Assembly: GCA_963169645.1 (NCBI GenBank)
Contig: CAUJCO010000004.1
Coordinates: 1 to 64,000 of the forward strand
Source: Bacteroidota bacterium
GTDB taxonomy: Bacteria > Bacteroidota > Bacteroidia > Chitinophagales > JADIYW01
DNA: 64,000 nucleotides
Direction: 5' to 3'
Shown here in pieces: positions 7,137-15,808 of the stretch (positions are counted from its first letter, which is position 1; each line of letters begins with the position of its first letter). Under the pieces are notes generated by a model. It ran no database searches and had not been told where the DNA came from. It saw nothing but the letters and a program-made list of their open reading frames with translations. The position numbers and the translations under genes were made by a program.

Positions 7137-8015
7137 ATGGCAAAATCTAAAATACTTAAGAAAATTGAAACCATGCATCCTAAAATAGATGCTTGGGAAA
7201 TAATTCGCTTAACGGCATATTATGAATTTCCATGGGATGTTATACGAGGAACAGAATATGCGTTATATAAAACGTATGCCGTTCCATCTATATCAAAAAT
7301 ATTAAACAGCACCAAAGAATTTGTAAATAATCCGCAGAAAAGATACGATGATACCGATTTATTTATTAGTGAAATATTAGAACACGGATTGCACGAAGGA
7401 AGAGGCAAGCAAGCATTGGAAAGAATGAACTGGATACATTCTAATTATAAAATTAGCAACGACGATTATTTATATGTATTGAGTACCTTTTTGTTCGATG
7501 TCTATTATTGGATAAATAATTTTGGGCATAGAAAATTAACGAGTATAGAAGAATTAGCCGGATTTTATGTGTGGAAAGAAATAGGAGAGCAGATGCATAT
7601 CCAACATATTCCGGATTCAATACATGCGTTTTTACTTTTTCACGATGAATACGAAAGAAAGCATTTTAGATATGCAGAAAGCAATGTAAAAGTTGCAGCT
7701 GCCACAGAAAAAATTTTCCTAAATATGCATTTCCCAAAACAATTGCATGATACAATACGTCCATTTTTATATGCAGCTATGGAGCCACATTTGTTAAAAG
7801 CATTGCATTACGAAGAGCCCGGTTTAATAAAAAGAAAAATAGTACAATCTGCTTTGAAAGCAAGAAGTAGCGCCGAGCATATACTTCCCAGAAATAAACC
7901 ATTTATTCGCACAAGAGACAATAAATACAAAACCTATCCCAATGGTTATACTTTAGATGATTTAGGTCCGGATAAATTAATGAAATCATCGCGTTGCCCT
8001 TTTCATAAAAGTTAA
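7137..8015 (+). CDS. MpaB-type oxygenase (DUF2236)
   Basis: 292 aa from ATG 7137 (MAKSKIL). The frame is open from 7095, but that region contains the previous terminator. Segments typical of the mpaB/rubber-oxygenase catalytic family are present: WDVIRGTEYAL near the N-terminus, RMNWIHSNYKISNDDYLY in the middle, then INNFGHRKLT and IPDSIHAFLLFHDEY. Family members bind haem b and include latex-clearing oxygenases and MpaB'. The substrate is unknown here. A sugar-type MFS gene follows by 32 bp, possibly co-transcribed. Confidence 0.85.
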   Translation: MAKSKILKKIETMHPKIDAWEIIRLTAYYEFPWDVIRGTEYALYKTYAVPSISKILNSTKEFVNNPQKRYDDTDLFISEILEHGLHEGRGKQALERMNWIHSNYKISNDDYLYVLSTFLFDVYYWINNFGHRKLTSIEELAGFYVWKEIGEQMHIQHIPDSIHAFLLFHDEYERKHFRYAESNVKVAAATEKIFLNMHFPKQLHDTIRPFLYAAMEPHLLKALHYEEPGLIKRKIVQSALKARSSAEHILPRNKPFIRTRDNKYKTYPNGYTLDDLGPDKLMKSSRCPFHKS

Positions 8016-8047
8016 ACTAGCACACGATATTTTATTATCTTAGTCGA

Positions 8048-9421
8048 ATGAACGACACCTTGTTGCCGAAAAAACTTCCATTTATTCGAAAATTTGCTTT
8101 TGTACTTGGTCAAACCGGCTGGAGCTTAACTGTATTTGGTTTTACGGAGCTTATTTTCATGTTTTATTTGCCACCGGATAACGGTGAAGTACTGTTCAAA
8201 CCTTTTGTATTTCAAGGAGCTGTTCTTAAAGTATTTACTATCGTCGGCATCTTATCTGCAATAGGTTACATTATAAGTGCATTTATGGAGCCCATAGTCG
8301 GTAGTTTAAGCGACCGAAGTACGTTTAAATTTGGTAAACGAAAAACTTTTATGGCGTTTTCTGTTTTACCATTTGCATTTTTATCAGCAGCTGTTTTTTT
8401 TCCATTAAAAGATGGAATACATTCCATCAATATAATATGGTTGAGCATTACTGTTTTATTAGCCTTTTTAGTAAAATGTTTTTATACTACACCTTATAAT
8501 GCAATGATTAATGAGATAACGACTGACGAAAAAGAACGTTTACATGTAGTTATGATGTTATCAATTGCGTATGCATTAGGTATTGGAATTGGACAAACCA
8601 TCAATATTTTTCTGAGTTTGTTTAAAGGTGCAATGTCAAATGAGCAAATTTTTCAATTATGTGTTTTAGTTTATGCAACAGTAGCTTTGATACTTATGTT
8701 GATGCCAATTCTCTTTGTACGTGATGACTCCGGAAAGCATATTACAAAAGAAGAATTAAATTATGACCAAAAACATGCCGGTATTTTTGATAATATGATA
8801 GAGGTCTGGAATGATAAAAATTACAGGATTTTACTAATTGTAGAATTGATATATTGGTTTCCACAAAAAATATTTGTAGCAGCTGTTCCTTACTTTGTGG
8901 CTGCATTATTTAAGTTAGATAATGTGTACACTTCTATCATAATGTATTGTGTTGGAATTGTCTCATTGGCATTGTATCCGTTCATCGATAAATTAGTTGA
9001 AAAATATGGCAAAAAGAAAATTATGCAATCTGCATTATTTAGCTTAATTGTTGGATTTATTTTTACTGCAACAATCGGTATGTATCCAATACCAACCATC
9101 GTTTTTGTTATTATTTATATTTTATTGAATACATATCCTGCAGCAGTTTTAGGAATTTTGCCAATGGCATTAGCAGGTGATAATGCCGAGAAAAATTTTC
9201 AAGAAACCGGAATCGCTAAAAACGCATCGTATTTTGCATTAAAAACTTTTATGATGAAGATTGGTGTTGCTATCACCAGTTTAATATTCCCTTCGTTATT
9301 GTTGTTAGGTAAAACGCCCGAAAATCCTTTAGGTGTTCGGTTGGTGGCTGTAGCTTGTATTATTGCAAGTATGTTAGCATTTTGGATAATGCGCAAATAT
9401 CAAGATGTACATTTGAAATAA
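8048..9421 (+). CDS. MFS transporter (SLC45/GPH sugar-carrier-like)
   Basis: 457 aa with about twelve membrane helices. MEPIVGSLSDRSTFKFGKRK near residues 80-100 is the loop 2-3 signature (G-x-x-SDR-x-x-x-x-GRR) in the form used by GPH and SLC45 sugar carriers. The second half has an equivalent basic loop, EKYGKKKIM. Sugar or polyol uptake by cation symport is the family expectation; the substrate is not readable. The stop codon lies 1 bp from the stop of the convergent DUF4377 gene, leaving no room for an independent terminator. Confidence 0.85.
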   Translation: MNDTLLPKKLPFIRKFAFVLGQTGWSLTVFGFTELIFMFYLPPDNGEVLFKPFVFQGAVLKVFTIVGILSAIGYIISAFMEPIVGSLSDRSTFKFGKRKTFMAFSVLPFAFLSAAVFFPLKDGIHSINIIWLSITVLLAFLVKCFYTTPYNAMINEITTDEKERLHVVMMLSIAYALGIGIGQTINIFLSLFKGAMSNEQIFQLCVLVYATVALILMLMPILFVRDDSGKHITKEELNYDQKHAGIFDNMIEVWNDKNYRILLIVELIYWFPQKIFVAAVPYFVAALFKLDNVYTSIIMYCVGIVSLALYPFIDKLVEKYGKKKIMQSALFSLIVGFIFTATIGMYPIPTIVFVIIYILLNTYPAAVLGILPMALAGDNAEKNFQETGIAKNASYFALKTFMMKIGVAITSLIFPSLLLLGKTPENPLGVRLVAVACIIASMLAFWIMRKYQDVHLK

Positions 9422-9422
9422 A

Positions 9423-10040
9423 CTATTTGGGTTTGTTTTCCAATAATTTGAATTGTAAATCTAATTGGATTTGCATGGTTTCTATTTGTTTCCTTAAATC
9501 TTTAATTTGTTTCTTTAAATCCAATACTTCCTCTTTCAAACCATCTATATTCATAGGTGTTGTTGGGCTGGTATAATAAATGATTGATGTTGCGGAAGGA
9601 GATGAAGATGGAGTTGGAACAGGATTATCTTTTTTAATTTCATCCTTTGTTACAACCGGAATAGAAGATGCATCTGTACCTATCCATTTTTTAGAAATTA
9701 ATTTTACTACTCTATATACATAAATTCCGACAAAGGCACTAATGGGTGCTTGTTTCAATTCTTCTTTTATGCTTAATGTATATTCAAAATCAGGCTCAAA
9801 AGTGAAATCTACAATATCTTGTAATGCAATATGATTGATACTTCCATTTATTTTCACAGCATAACAAAGCATGGTATCATTACAGTTAATCGGATTAGAG
9901 TTTAAAATCCAAATCCGATTTTCGTCGGTATTTTTTTGTTTTATTGATGATGTATTTTTTTCTTCCGGAATAAGAATTCCTTTCTGTGCCCATACAAAAA
10001 AGGGAAACATTGAAAATAAAATAAGCGAAACAAACTTCAT
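9423..10040 (-). CDS. Secreted DUF4377 protein with C-terminal coiled coil
   Basis: 205 aa. Signal peptide (cleavage near VWAQ), then a single DUF4377-like domain (about residues 40-120: a Cys-containing strand, a second Cys after five residues, then an aromatic-rich segment ending EYTLSIKEELKQAP). The last 45 residues form a coiled coil after a Pro/Ser linker. Related domains occur twice in the 696-aa protein at the other end of this cluster. It starts 6 bp after the zinc-ribbon gene and is surely co-transcribed. Function unknown. Confidence 0.7.
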   Translation of the reverse strand: MKFVSLILFSMFPFFVWAQKGILIPEEKNTSSIKQKNTDENRIWILNSNPINCNDTMLCYAVKINGSINHIALQDIVDFTFEPDFEYTLSIKEELKQAPISAFVGIYVYRVVKLISKKWIGTDASSIPVVTKDEIKKDNPVPTPSSSPSATSIIYYTSPTTPMNIDGLKEEVLDLKKQIKDLRKQIETMQIQLDLQFKLLENKPK

Positions 10041-10046
10041 AAAAAT

Positions 10047-11426
10047 CTAATTCGGTGTGTAAGAAAAATCAACAATCGCATCGTATTTATTATCTGATTT
10101 AATGGAAAAGTTGGTAGCAAATTCAAGTTGTATTTCATTTGTTTCATTACAAACATATTTTTTTATCGGACAATCCATGCATGTTTTAAGTTGAATTGGA
10201 TTGTTATGCGTATTTATTTGAATCGTGCAATTTGGGATGGTAGAAAAACTAAACCAAGCATTTACAGGAGCAATATTAGAATAAGTAATTTTTCTAGTTG
10301 TGATATTTTCTAAATCAATGGTGTTAATTCTAATCATAGCAGTCGATTTGGTGCCATCTTTATCTTCTAAATGCACTTCAGCATCATAATTAGTGGCTGA
10401 TAGTTTATTTATTATTTCAATGTTTTTTATGTCATCCATTATAATCTTATTCCAAGATAAAATGCCATTTTTTAGTAAAGTATTTTTAATTTTTTGGATG
10501 AATATCGTGTCGTCATTTAATTGTGTGATTGTAAAATCAGATAAATTAGAATCAGATTTTGCTAAAATATTTTTTTCTTTTGATACCGTATTAATAATTG
10601 AAAAGATTTGCTGATATTTTATTGCAGCAAGTGCAACAAGAATGACTGTTAGAACAGGTAAAACAAATTTAAGATAAGCTTTACTTGATTTTTTTTGAAT
10701 AGGAGTTTGTTTTCCGGCTGAAAATTGTATTTGCGGTTTTGTATGAGCCGAAATACCTTCTGCAACAGCAGTTTGATTTTGATTATTTTCTAATGATTGT
10801 AATTTCTGTAACTCTAATTCTACTAATTCTCTTTTTTTTCGTTCTTCATCTAATTGAAGTTGTAAGTTTTTTTCATTTTCGAGTTTAGAAAATAAAAGTG
10901 TTTCTTGTTTTTTAGTTTCTTCCGCAATTTGAATTGCAATCAACTGTTTTATTTCTTCTTGATTCCATGCAATTTTTTTGGATTCTATTTCAAATTGTTC
11001 CTTTTTATATTGTTCGTATTCCAATTGTTCTTTTTCTCGCTGTATTTGCAACAATTGTTCTTTTATTTTTTTTTCTTCTTCAATTTGTATTTGTAAAAGT
11101 CTTTCTTGTTCTTCTCTTGCTTTTTGTTTCCGGATAGCCTCTTCCTGTTCGAATGCTAATTTTTCTTGTAAAAAACGAACTCTAAATTCATTTTCTTTTT
11201 CTTTACGATCTTGTAATTCTTTAAAACGAATTTCTTTTTCTCTGGAAATTTTTTCTATTGAATCAGAATCAACCTTTTTATTTTCATCTTGGATAATAGC
11301 ATTTAAAAAGATAATTTTTCCATTTTCATTTTTATATAAAAGATGTGCGCAATGCGAACATACATATTCTTCACCATTTGCAATGGCAACAATTTCAAAA
11401 GTAGTATGGCATTTCTGACACTGCAA
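10047..11426 (-). CDS. Zinc-ribbon/coiled-coil membrane protein of unknown function
   Basis: 459 aa with a clear layout. A zinc ribbon at the N-terminus uses C3, C6, C23 and C26. A long Glu/Lys/Gln-rich coiled coil runs from about 55 to 212, followed by a Ser/Gln linker, one membrane helix (about 252-270), and a roughly 190-residue outer domain. The outer domain carries a cysteine cluster (TCMDCPIKKYVC, near 415-426). With the ribbon inside, this looks like a transmembrane sensor or scaffold. Not recognised as a named family. Operon with the secreted DUF4377 protein. Confidence 0.7.
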   Translation of the reverse strand: MQCQKCHTTFEIVAIANGEEYVCSHCAHLLYKNENGKIIFLNAIIQDENKKVDSDSIEKISREKEIRFKELQDRKEKENEFRVRFLQEKLAFEQEEAIRKQKAREEQERLLQIQIEEEKKIKEQLLQIQREKEQLEYEQYKKEQFEIESKKIAWNQEEIKQLIAIQIAEETKKQETLLFSKLENEKNLQLQLDEERKKRELVELELQKLQSLENNQNQTAVAEGISAHTKPQIQFSAGKQTPIQKKSSKAYLKFVLPVLTVILVALAAIKYQQIFSIINTVSKEKNILAKSDSNLSDFTITQLNDDTIFIQKIKNTLLKNGILSWNKIIMDDIKNIEIINKLSATNYDAEVHLEDKDGTKSTAMIRINTIDLENITTRKITYSNIAPVNAWFSFSTIPNCTIQINTHNNPIQLKTCMDCPIKKYVCNETNEIQLEFATNFSIKSDNKYDAIVDFSYTPN

Positions 11427-11470
11427 TGAATAGAGTTATTTTACTACTTAAATTTAACTGATTTAAGGTT

Positions 11471-11478
11471 CAAATATA
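11471..11478 (-). promoter_or_regulatory. -7 element upstream of the zinc-ribbon gene
   Basis: TATATTTG on the minus strand, about 45 bp before the start codon at 11426. No matching TTTG is seen 19-21 bp upstream of it, so the assignment rests on the -7 element and position. Confidence 0.45.
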
Positions 11479-11531
11479 GATTAGCTGAAATTTAATTGTA
11501 GACACTTGTTGATATCTACACAAAAATCTAG

Positions 11532-13604
11532 TTATTTACTTGGGTCGTACACGCCAAAACAGTTTGCTTTCACACTATTAACTGAGCTCAATTGGTTTTC
11601 AGTGTTACCAAGTGGTAAAAATGCATACTCTCCTTGTACTAGATCTTGAGCAATAATAATTTCGTATAGTCCTTTACGTATTTTCTTAAAATCTAATTGC
11701 ATTATTTTTCCGGTAACATCTTTCACACGACCACCATACGTTTTACCGGAAAATGTGAAATTTCTTCTACCGGCTCCAATATTATCTGCCTTACAAAGGT
11801 CAATAATATCATACGGATCTACGTCTTCGTCATTAATTTGAATAAAAAATCGAGGTAATTTATTTTTCTCAAATTGAATAGGTGATTCTTCTTTCATTAC
11901 TTGTACTTGTTGATCGACACCTCTATAAATTCCTTTCTTTTTAAGTGCAAAATTTGCTTCTGCACGTTCTAATTTTATCAATTCATTTCCATCTAAATAA
12001 TATGGACGATTCGGATAGTCTGGATCCGGTATATTATTCGAATTGTTGGGAGTGAAATTCGTTATTTGATATGTTGTATTTTTATTTATAGGTTTATCAT
12101 TTGGTTTACTATCAGCAACAACAATTTCATTTTTTTCTTCCATTTCTTTCGGTTTAGGTGCTGATTGTGAAGTAGCCGAATTATTTAGTTTAGATTCTTT
12201 TTCTGCTAGTAATTTTTTTAATTCTTCTATTTCTTGTTGTTTCTTTTGTTGTTCAAGGATAGCTTGTTGCTGTCTTTCAAGTTCCGCTTGTTTGGCAGCA
12301 TTTATCGCAGCTTGTTTTTGTTTTTCAAGTTCTGCTTGTTTTGCTGCTTCCAACTTCTTTTGTTCCTCAATTTCTTTTTCTTTTAATTTTGCTTTCAATG
12401 CTTCAATCTCTTTATCTTGAGAAGTGGTGGTTTTCGATGTTTTTTGCACTATTTGTGTGCTTGATACTTCATTTGTATTTGGTTGACTAACGGTGTTATT
12501 TTTGGTATTCGTTGCATAAGTTAGGTTATCTGTATTTATGATTGTGGGTGGCGTAAAGGTCGTTGGAATTTCTTCTTTATTATTAGGATTGGATGTAAAT
12601 CCTAAAAGAAAATTCCATTGATTGGATAAAATTAAATTCCCATTTTTAATTTCAAATTTATTGACTTGTTCCAATAATTGGTAAAACAGATTTTCTAATT
12701 TAATATTACCACAGTTTGAATAATTACTAGTGATTTTACTTATCAAACAAGATGTTTTCAAATCTGATTTCACTACAGCATTAAATGTATTGCAAGCACC
12801 AAATCCGTCTAGCTTATCTCTGAATGTATTAATATCTATCCAGATTACGTTGTCATCGGTAATTAAACTTGAGCCGTCTGTATCTTTCATTTTTCTCAAA
12901 TACCATCTTCCATCTAAGGAAGACGAAGTTTGAATATTAGTTTGTCCTATTATCTTTTGAGCAGTAACTGTAGATTTAGTTGTATTGGTGTTATTAAAAG
13001 AATTTTCTATTTTTTGTTTGCTAATTTCTTTTACAAAATAATAGTTTCCATCGCCCACTGGACTAACTTCAATTGTATAATTATATCCGGATTCATAAAT
13101 AAATCCATAAATGGATGCATTCCATATTTCATATTCTTTTTTGCCTGTTTCTTTAACTAATAAACAGGTTTCCGAATAATTTCCACCACAAGGAACCGTT
13201 TGAAAATTAACATCCAATCGAATATTTTTAGCTGCAGTTGTTGATAGATTAGATACAACATTTGATGTGTAATTAACCGATTTTTGAGAAATTATTTTCA
13301 ATAAAACATATTTAAAAACAGATTCACCGGCAGCAATAGGTGGTTGTTTAATTTCTTGTTTAACAGAAATGGAATATTGGTATCCTTTTACAAAATTAAA
13401 TCCTTCAATTTTATCGGTAAATATTTCATATTCCTTTTGTCCGGGTTGCTTAATTAATAAGCACTCTCCATCTACATTATCGCATGGAATGGTTTCTGCA
13501 TCTACATACCAAGTTTGCGGATTAGGATTATAAGTTTGACCTAAAGTACATACACTTGAAATGAAAAGGAGTATGAATACACTCACAAATTTATTGAATC
13601 TCAT
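11532..13604 (-). CDS. Secreted DUF4377-DUF4377-META-coiled-coil protein
   Basis: About 690 aa from ATG 13604 (an ATG at 13622 is also in frame). Signal peptide ending CTLGQ. Two DUF4377-like repeats follow (roughly residues 25-110 and 130-205), each with a Cys pair and a GYxY strand. Next is a META/HslJ-like domain (about 230-345, with GACNTFNA and a late Asn/Leu-rich strand), then an Ala/Gln/Lys-rich coiled coil (about 395-480). A C-terminal beta domain ends in FLPLG. Periplasmic or surface-exposed; function unknown. Probably belongs functionally with the next two genes, 106 bp downstream. Confidence 0.75.
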   Translation of the reverse strand: MRFNKFVSVFILLFISSVCTLGQTYNPNPQTWYVDAETIPCDNVDGECLLIKQPGQKEYEIFTDKIEGFNFVKGYQYSISVKQEIKQPPIAAGESVFKYVLLKIISQKSVNYTSNVVSNLSTTAAKNIRLDVNFQTVPCGGNYSETCLLVKETGKKEYEIWNASIYGFIYESGYNYTIEVSPVGDGNYYFVKEISKQKIENSFNNTNTTKSTVTAQKIIGQTNIQTSSSLDGRWYLRKMKDTDGSSLITDDNVIWIDINTFRDKLDGFGACNTFNAVVKSDLKTSCLISKITSNYSNCGNIKLENLFYQLLEQVNKFEIKNGNLILSNQWNFLLGFTSNPNNKEEIPTTFTPPTIINTDNLTYATNTKNNTVSQPNTNEVSSTQIVQKTSKTTTSQDKEIEALKAKLKEKEIEEQKKLEAAKQAELEKQKQAAINAAKQAELERQQQAILEQQKKQQEIEELKKLLAEKESKLNNSATSQSAPKPKEMEEKNEIVVADSKPNDKPINKNTTYQITNFTPNNSNNIPDPDYPNRPYYLDGNELIKLERAEANFALKKKGIYRGVDQQVQVMKEESPIQFEKNKLPRFFIQINDEDVDPYDIIDLCKADNIGAGRRNFTFSGKTYGGRVKDVTGKIMQLDFKKIRKGLYEIIIAQDLVQGEYAFLPLGNTENQLSSVNSVKANCFGVYDPSK

Positions 13605-13880
13605 AGTATTTGATATTTTCATCTAAACTACACAAATTTGATTACATAACATAATATATTTGTCTATACTGCATTTATATTTTTTTTAAAAAAACTGCTG
13701 TTTAATTTAATCCTTATTTTTTTGCTAAAATAAAACTATCATCAATTCTGTAAATAGAATTCAAACCACATAAAAGGTTATAGAAACAAAATAAATCCAA
13801 GAATGAACAAAATTTCTTTTCTTGTATTTATATAGAATATCCTTAAATAATTGTAACTTAGAAACTCAAAATTTTCTTAT

Positions 13881-15296
13881 ATGTCAACAAGCGTAGAAAA
13901 TCAAATACAAACAACTTTTGATGCCGCTGCTATAGTAAAAGCACAACGCGATTATTTTAATACAGGTAAAACAAAAGATGTTGAATTTAGAATTCAACAA
14001 TTAAAAAAACTTAGACAATTAATTGTTGATAATGAACAAAATATAAAAGATGCCTTAAAGGCTGACTTGAATAAATCTCCGATGGAAGCGTACAGTACTG
14101 AAATCGGATTTATGATTGCCGATATCGACCATACATTAAAAGATATTCGTTCTTTGTCAAAACCACGAAAGGTAAAAACACCTATATTCCATCAATTAGG
14201 TAGTTCATGGATTCAGGCAGAACCGTATGGATGCACATTTATTATTGCACCTTGGAATTATCCTTTCCAATTAGCACTTTCTCCGGTAGTTGGTGCCGTA
14301 GCTGCAGGTAATACTTGCCTAATTCGTCCATCTAGAATGTCTGAAAATACGGCTATTTTAATGGAAAAATTAATAAATTCTAATTTTGATCCCGGATTTT
14401 TAAAAGTAGTTCGATGCGATACACGTCAAAGCAACGAATTATTGGAACATAAATTCGACTACATTTTCTTTACCGGAAGTCCGGATGTTGGTCGTCAAAT
14501 TTATAGTGCAGCGGCCAAACATCTTACACCGGTTACGTTGGAATTAGGCGGTAAAAGCCCTTGTTTCGTAGATGAAACGTTTAATGAAAATTGGGGAATA
14601 AAACGTTTGGTTTGGGGTAAATTCACGAATGCCGGACAAACATGCGTTGCTCCGGATTATGTATTGGTAGATAAAAAAGTGAAACAAAAATTTGTGGATT
14701 TATTTATCAAAACTACCAAAGATTTTTTTGGAGAGAATCCTCAACAAAGCCCGGATTTTGGTCGTATTATTAATGAAAAACATTTCTTACGCATCAGCCG
14801 ATTTATTGAAAAAGGCAATGTAGTAATGGGTGGCCAAACTGATATCAACGATTTGTATATTGCACCAACATTATTAGACGGTGTTTCAACAGAAGATGAA
14901 GTGATGAATGAAGAAATCTTCGGTCCAGTAATGCCAATTATTACGTATGACAAATTAGATGATGCCATTCAATTTGTAAAATCAAGAAACAAGCCTTTGG
15001 CGTTATATATTTTCTCTTCCGATAAAATGTATCAAGAAAGAATTTTAAGAGAAACATCTTCCGGAAATGCCTCTATCAACGAATGTTTGATGCATGTTGG
15101 TCAATTTGAATTGCCATTTGGCGGTGTAGGAGAGAGCGGAATTGGTGCATATCACGGTAAAGTGAGCTTCGATACGTTTAGTCACTTAAAAGGTATCTTG
15201 AAAAAATCCACTTTAAGTGATATCAAACAACGTTTTCCGCCTTATACAGAAGGTGGAACGCAACTCATCAAAAAATTAATTAATTGGTTCTTATAA
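13881..15296 (+). CDS. Aldehyde dehydrogenase (ALDH3-like)
   Basis: 471 aa. Oxidises aldehydes to acids with NAD(P)+. The general base Glu221 lies in LELGGKSPCFV and the nucleophile Cys255 in GQTCVAPDYVL; the cofactor motif FTGSPDVG is at 198-205. The length and the short hydrophobic C-terminus (KLINWFL) fit the class 3 fatty/aromatic aldehyde group, whose members are often membrane-associated. Monocistronic, with a terminator after it. Preceded by a 258-bp AT-rich gap in which no gene was found. Confidence 0.93.
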   Translation: MSTSVENQIQTTFDAAAIVKAQRDYFNTGKTKDVEFRIQQLKKLRQLIVDNEQNIKDALKADLNKSPMEAYSTEIGFMIADIDHTLKDIRSLSKPRKVKTPIFHQLGSSWIQAEPYGCTFIIAPWNYPFQLALSPVVGAVAAGNTCLIRPSRMSENTAILMEKLINSNFDPGFLKVVRCDTRQSNELLEHKFDYIFFTGSPDVGRQIYSAAAKHLTPVTLELGGKSPCFVDETFNENWGIKRLVWGKFTNAGQTCVAPDYVLVDKKVKQKFVDLFIKTTKDFFGENPQQSPDFGRIINEKHFLRISRFIEKGNVVMGGQTDINDLYIAPTLLDGVSTEDEVMNEEIFGPVMPIITYDKLDDAIQFVKSRNKPLALYIFSSDKMYQERILRETSSGNASINECLMHVGQFELPFGGVGESGIGAYHGKVSFDTFSHLKGILKKSTLSDIKQRFPPYTEGGTQLIKKLINWFL

Positions 15297-15316
15297 GATA
15301 AATTAAAATGAGTAAG

Positions 15317-15344
15317 AAAATCGGATGTGTGTGCATCCGATTTT
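15317..15344 (+). terminator. Rho-independent terminator
   Basis: AAAATCGGATG (15317-15327) and CATCCGATTTT (15334-15344) form an 11-bp stem with a 6-base loop, continued by four more T residues. It ends the aldehyde dehydrogenase transcript and lies 3 bp from the stop of the convergent gene. Confidence 0.9.
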
Positions 15345-15346
15345 TT

Positions 15347-15778
15347 TTATATAAATACTTCGTAAAAAGGCAATGTTTTAATTTGATTACATTTATCGCC
15401 CTTTACTTCAAAATAAAATTCAGCTTTACCATTTGTAACCATTAAATAAGGCACTTGCAACGTAATATTGTAGGTTGCAACTTGTTGTAATGTATGATGA
15501 TTTATTTCAACGTGTTCTGCTTTGCACTCAACCAATAAAATGGGTTGTAAATGCGTATTGTAAGCTACAATATCGTATCGCTTTGTTAATGTATGAACTG
15601 TAAAACTTTTTTCGACAGAGATATATTGCAACGGAAATTGAAAGTAATTCACCAATTTAAAAATGGTAAACTGCCGTACCATTTCTTCCGGTGTAACTAC
15701 TATCCATTTTTTACGTACATAACAAAAAACGTATTGTGTGCTATTCTCAACTTTTATTTTAGGTAGCTCTATTGGCAT
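15347..15778 (-). CDS. Stand-alone HsdR_N-like nuclease-fold protein
   Basis: 143 aa. Resembles the N-terminal domain of type I restriction R subunits (PF13588). The PD-(D/E)xK core is visible: RYDIVAYN gives the Asp, and LLVECKAE gives the Glu-x-Lys. No helicase domain, specificity or methylase gene is nearby, so it is not a restriction system. Such single-domain proteins are common in Bacteroidota chromosomes next to housekeeping genes; their role is unknown. It lies 30 bp downstream of lepB and could be read from the par operon. Confidence 0.8.
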   Translation of the reverse strand: MPIELPKIKVENSTQYVFCYVRKKWIVVTPEEMVRQFTIFKLVNYFQFPLQYISVEKSFTVHTLTKRYDIVAYNTHLQPILLVECKAEHVEINHHTLQQVATYNITLQVPYLMVTNGKAEFYFEVKGDKCNQIKTLPFYEVFI

Positions 15779-15808
15779 TTTATGAAATTATGGTACGATG
15801 TAGTTAGT

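Noticed and set aside
10905..11418. Several Phe/Ser/Cys-rich open frames on the plus strand
   Set aside because: They are antisense to the Glu/Lys/Gln-rich coiled coil of the zinc-ribbon gene; the low-complexity coding strand keeps the complement open.
15347..15778. Part of a type I restriction system
   Set aside because: Only the N-terminal nuclease-like domain exists, and no helicase, methylase or specificity gene is near.
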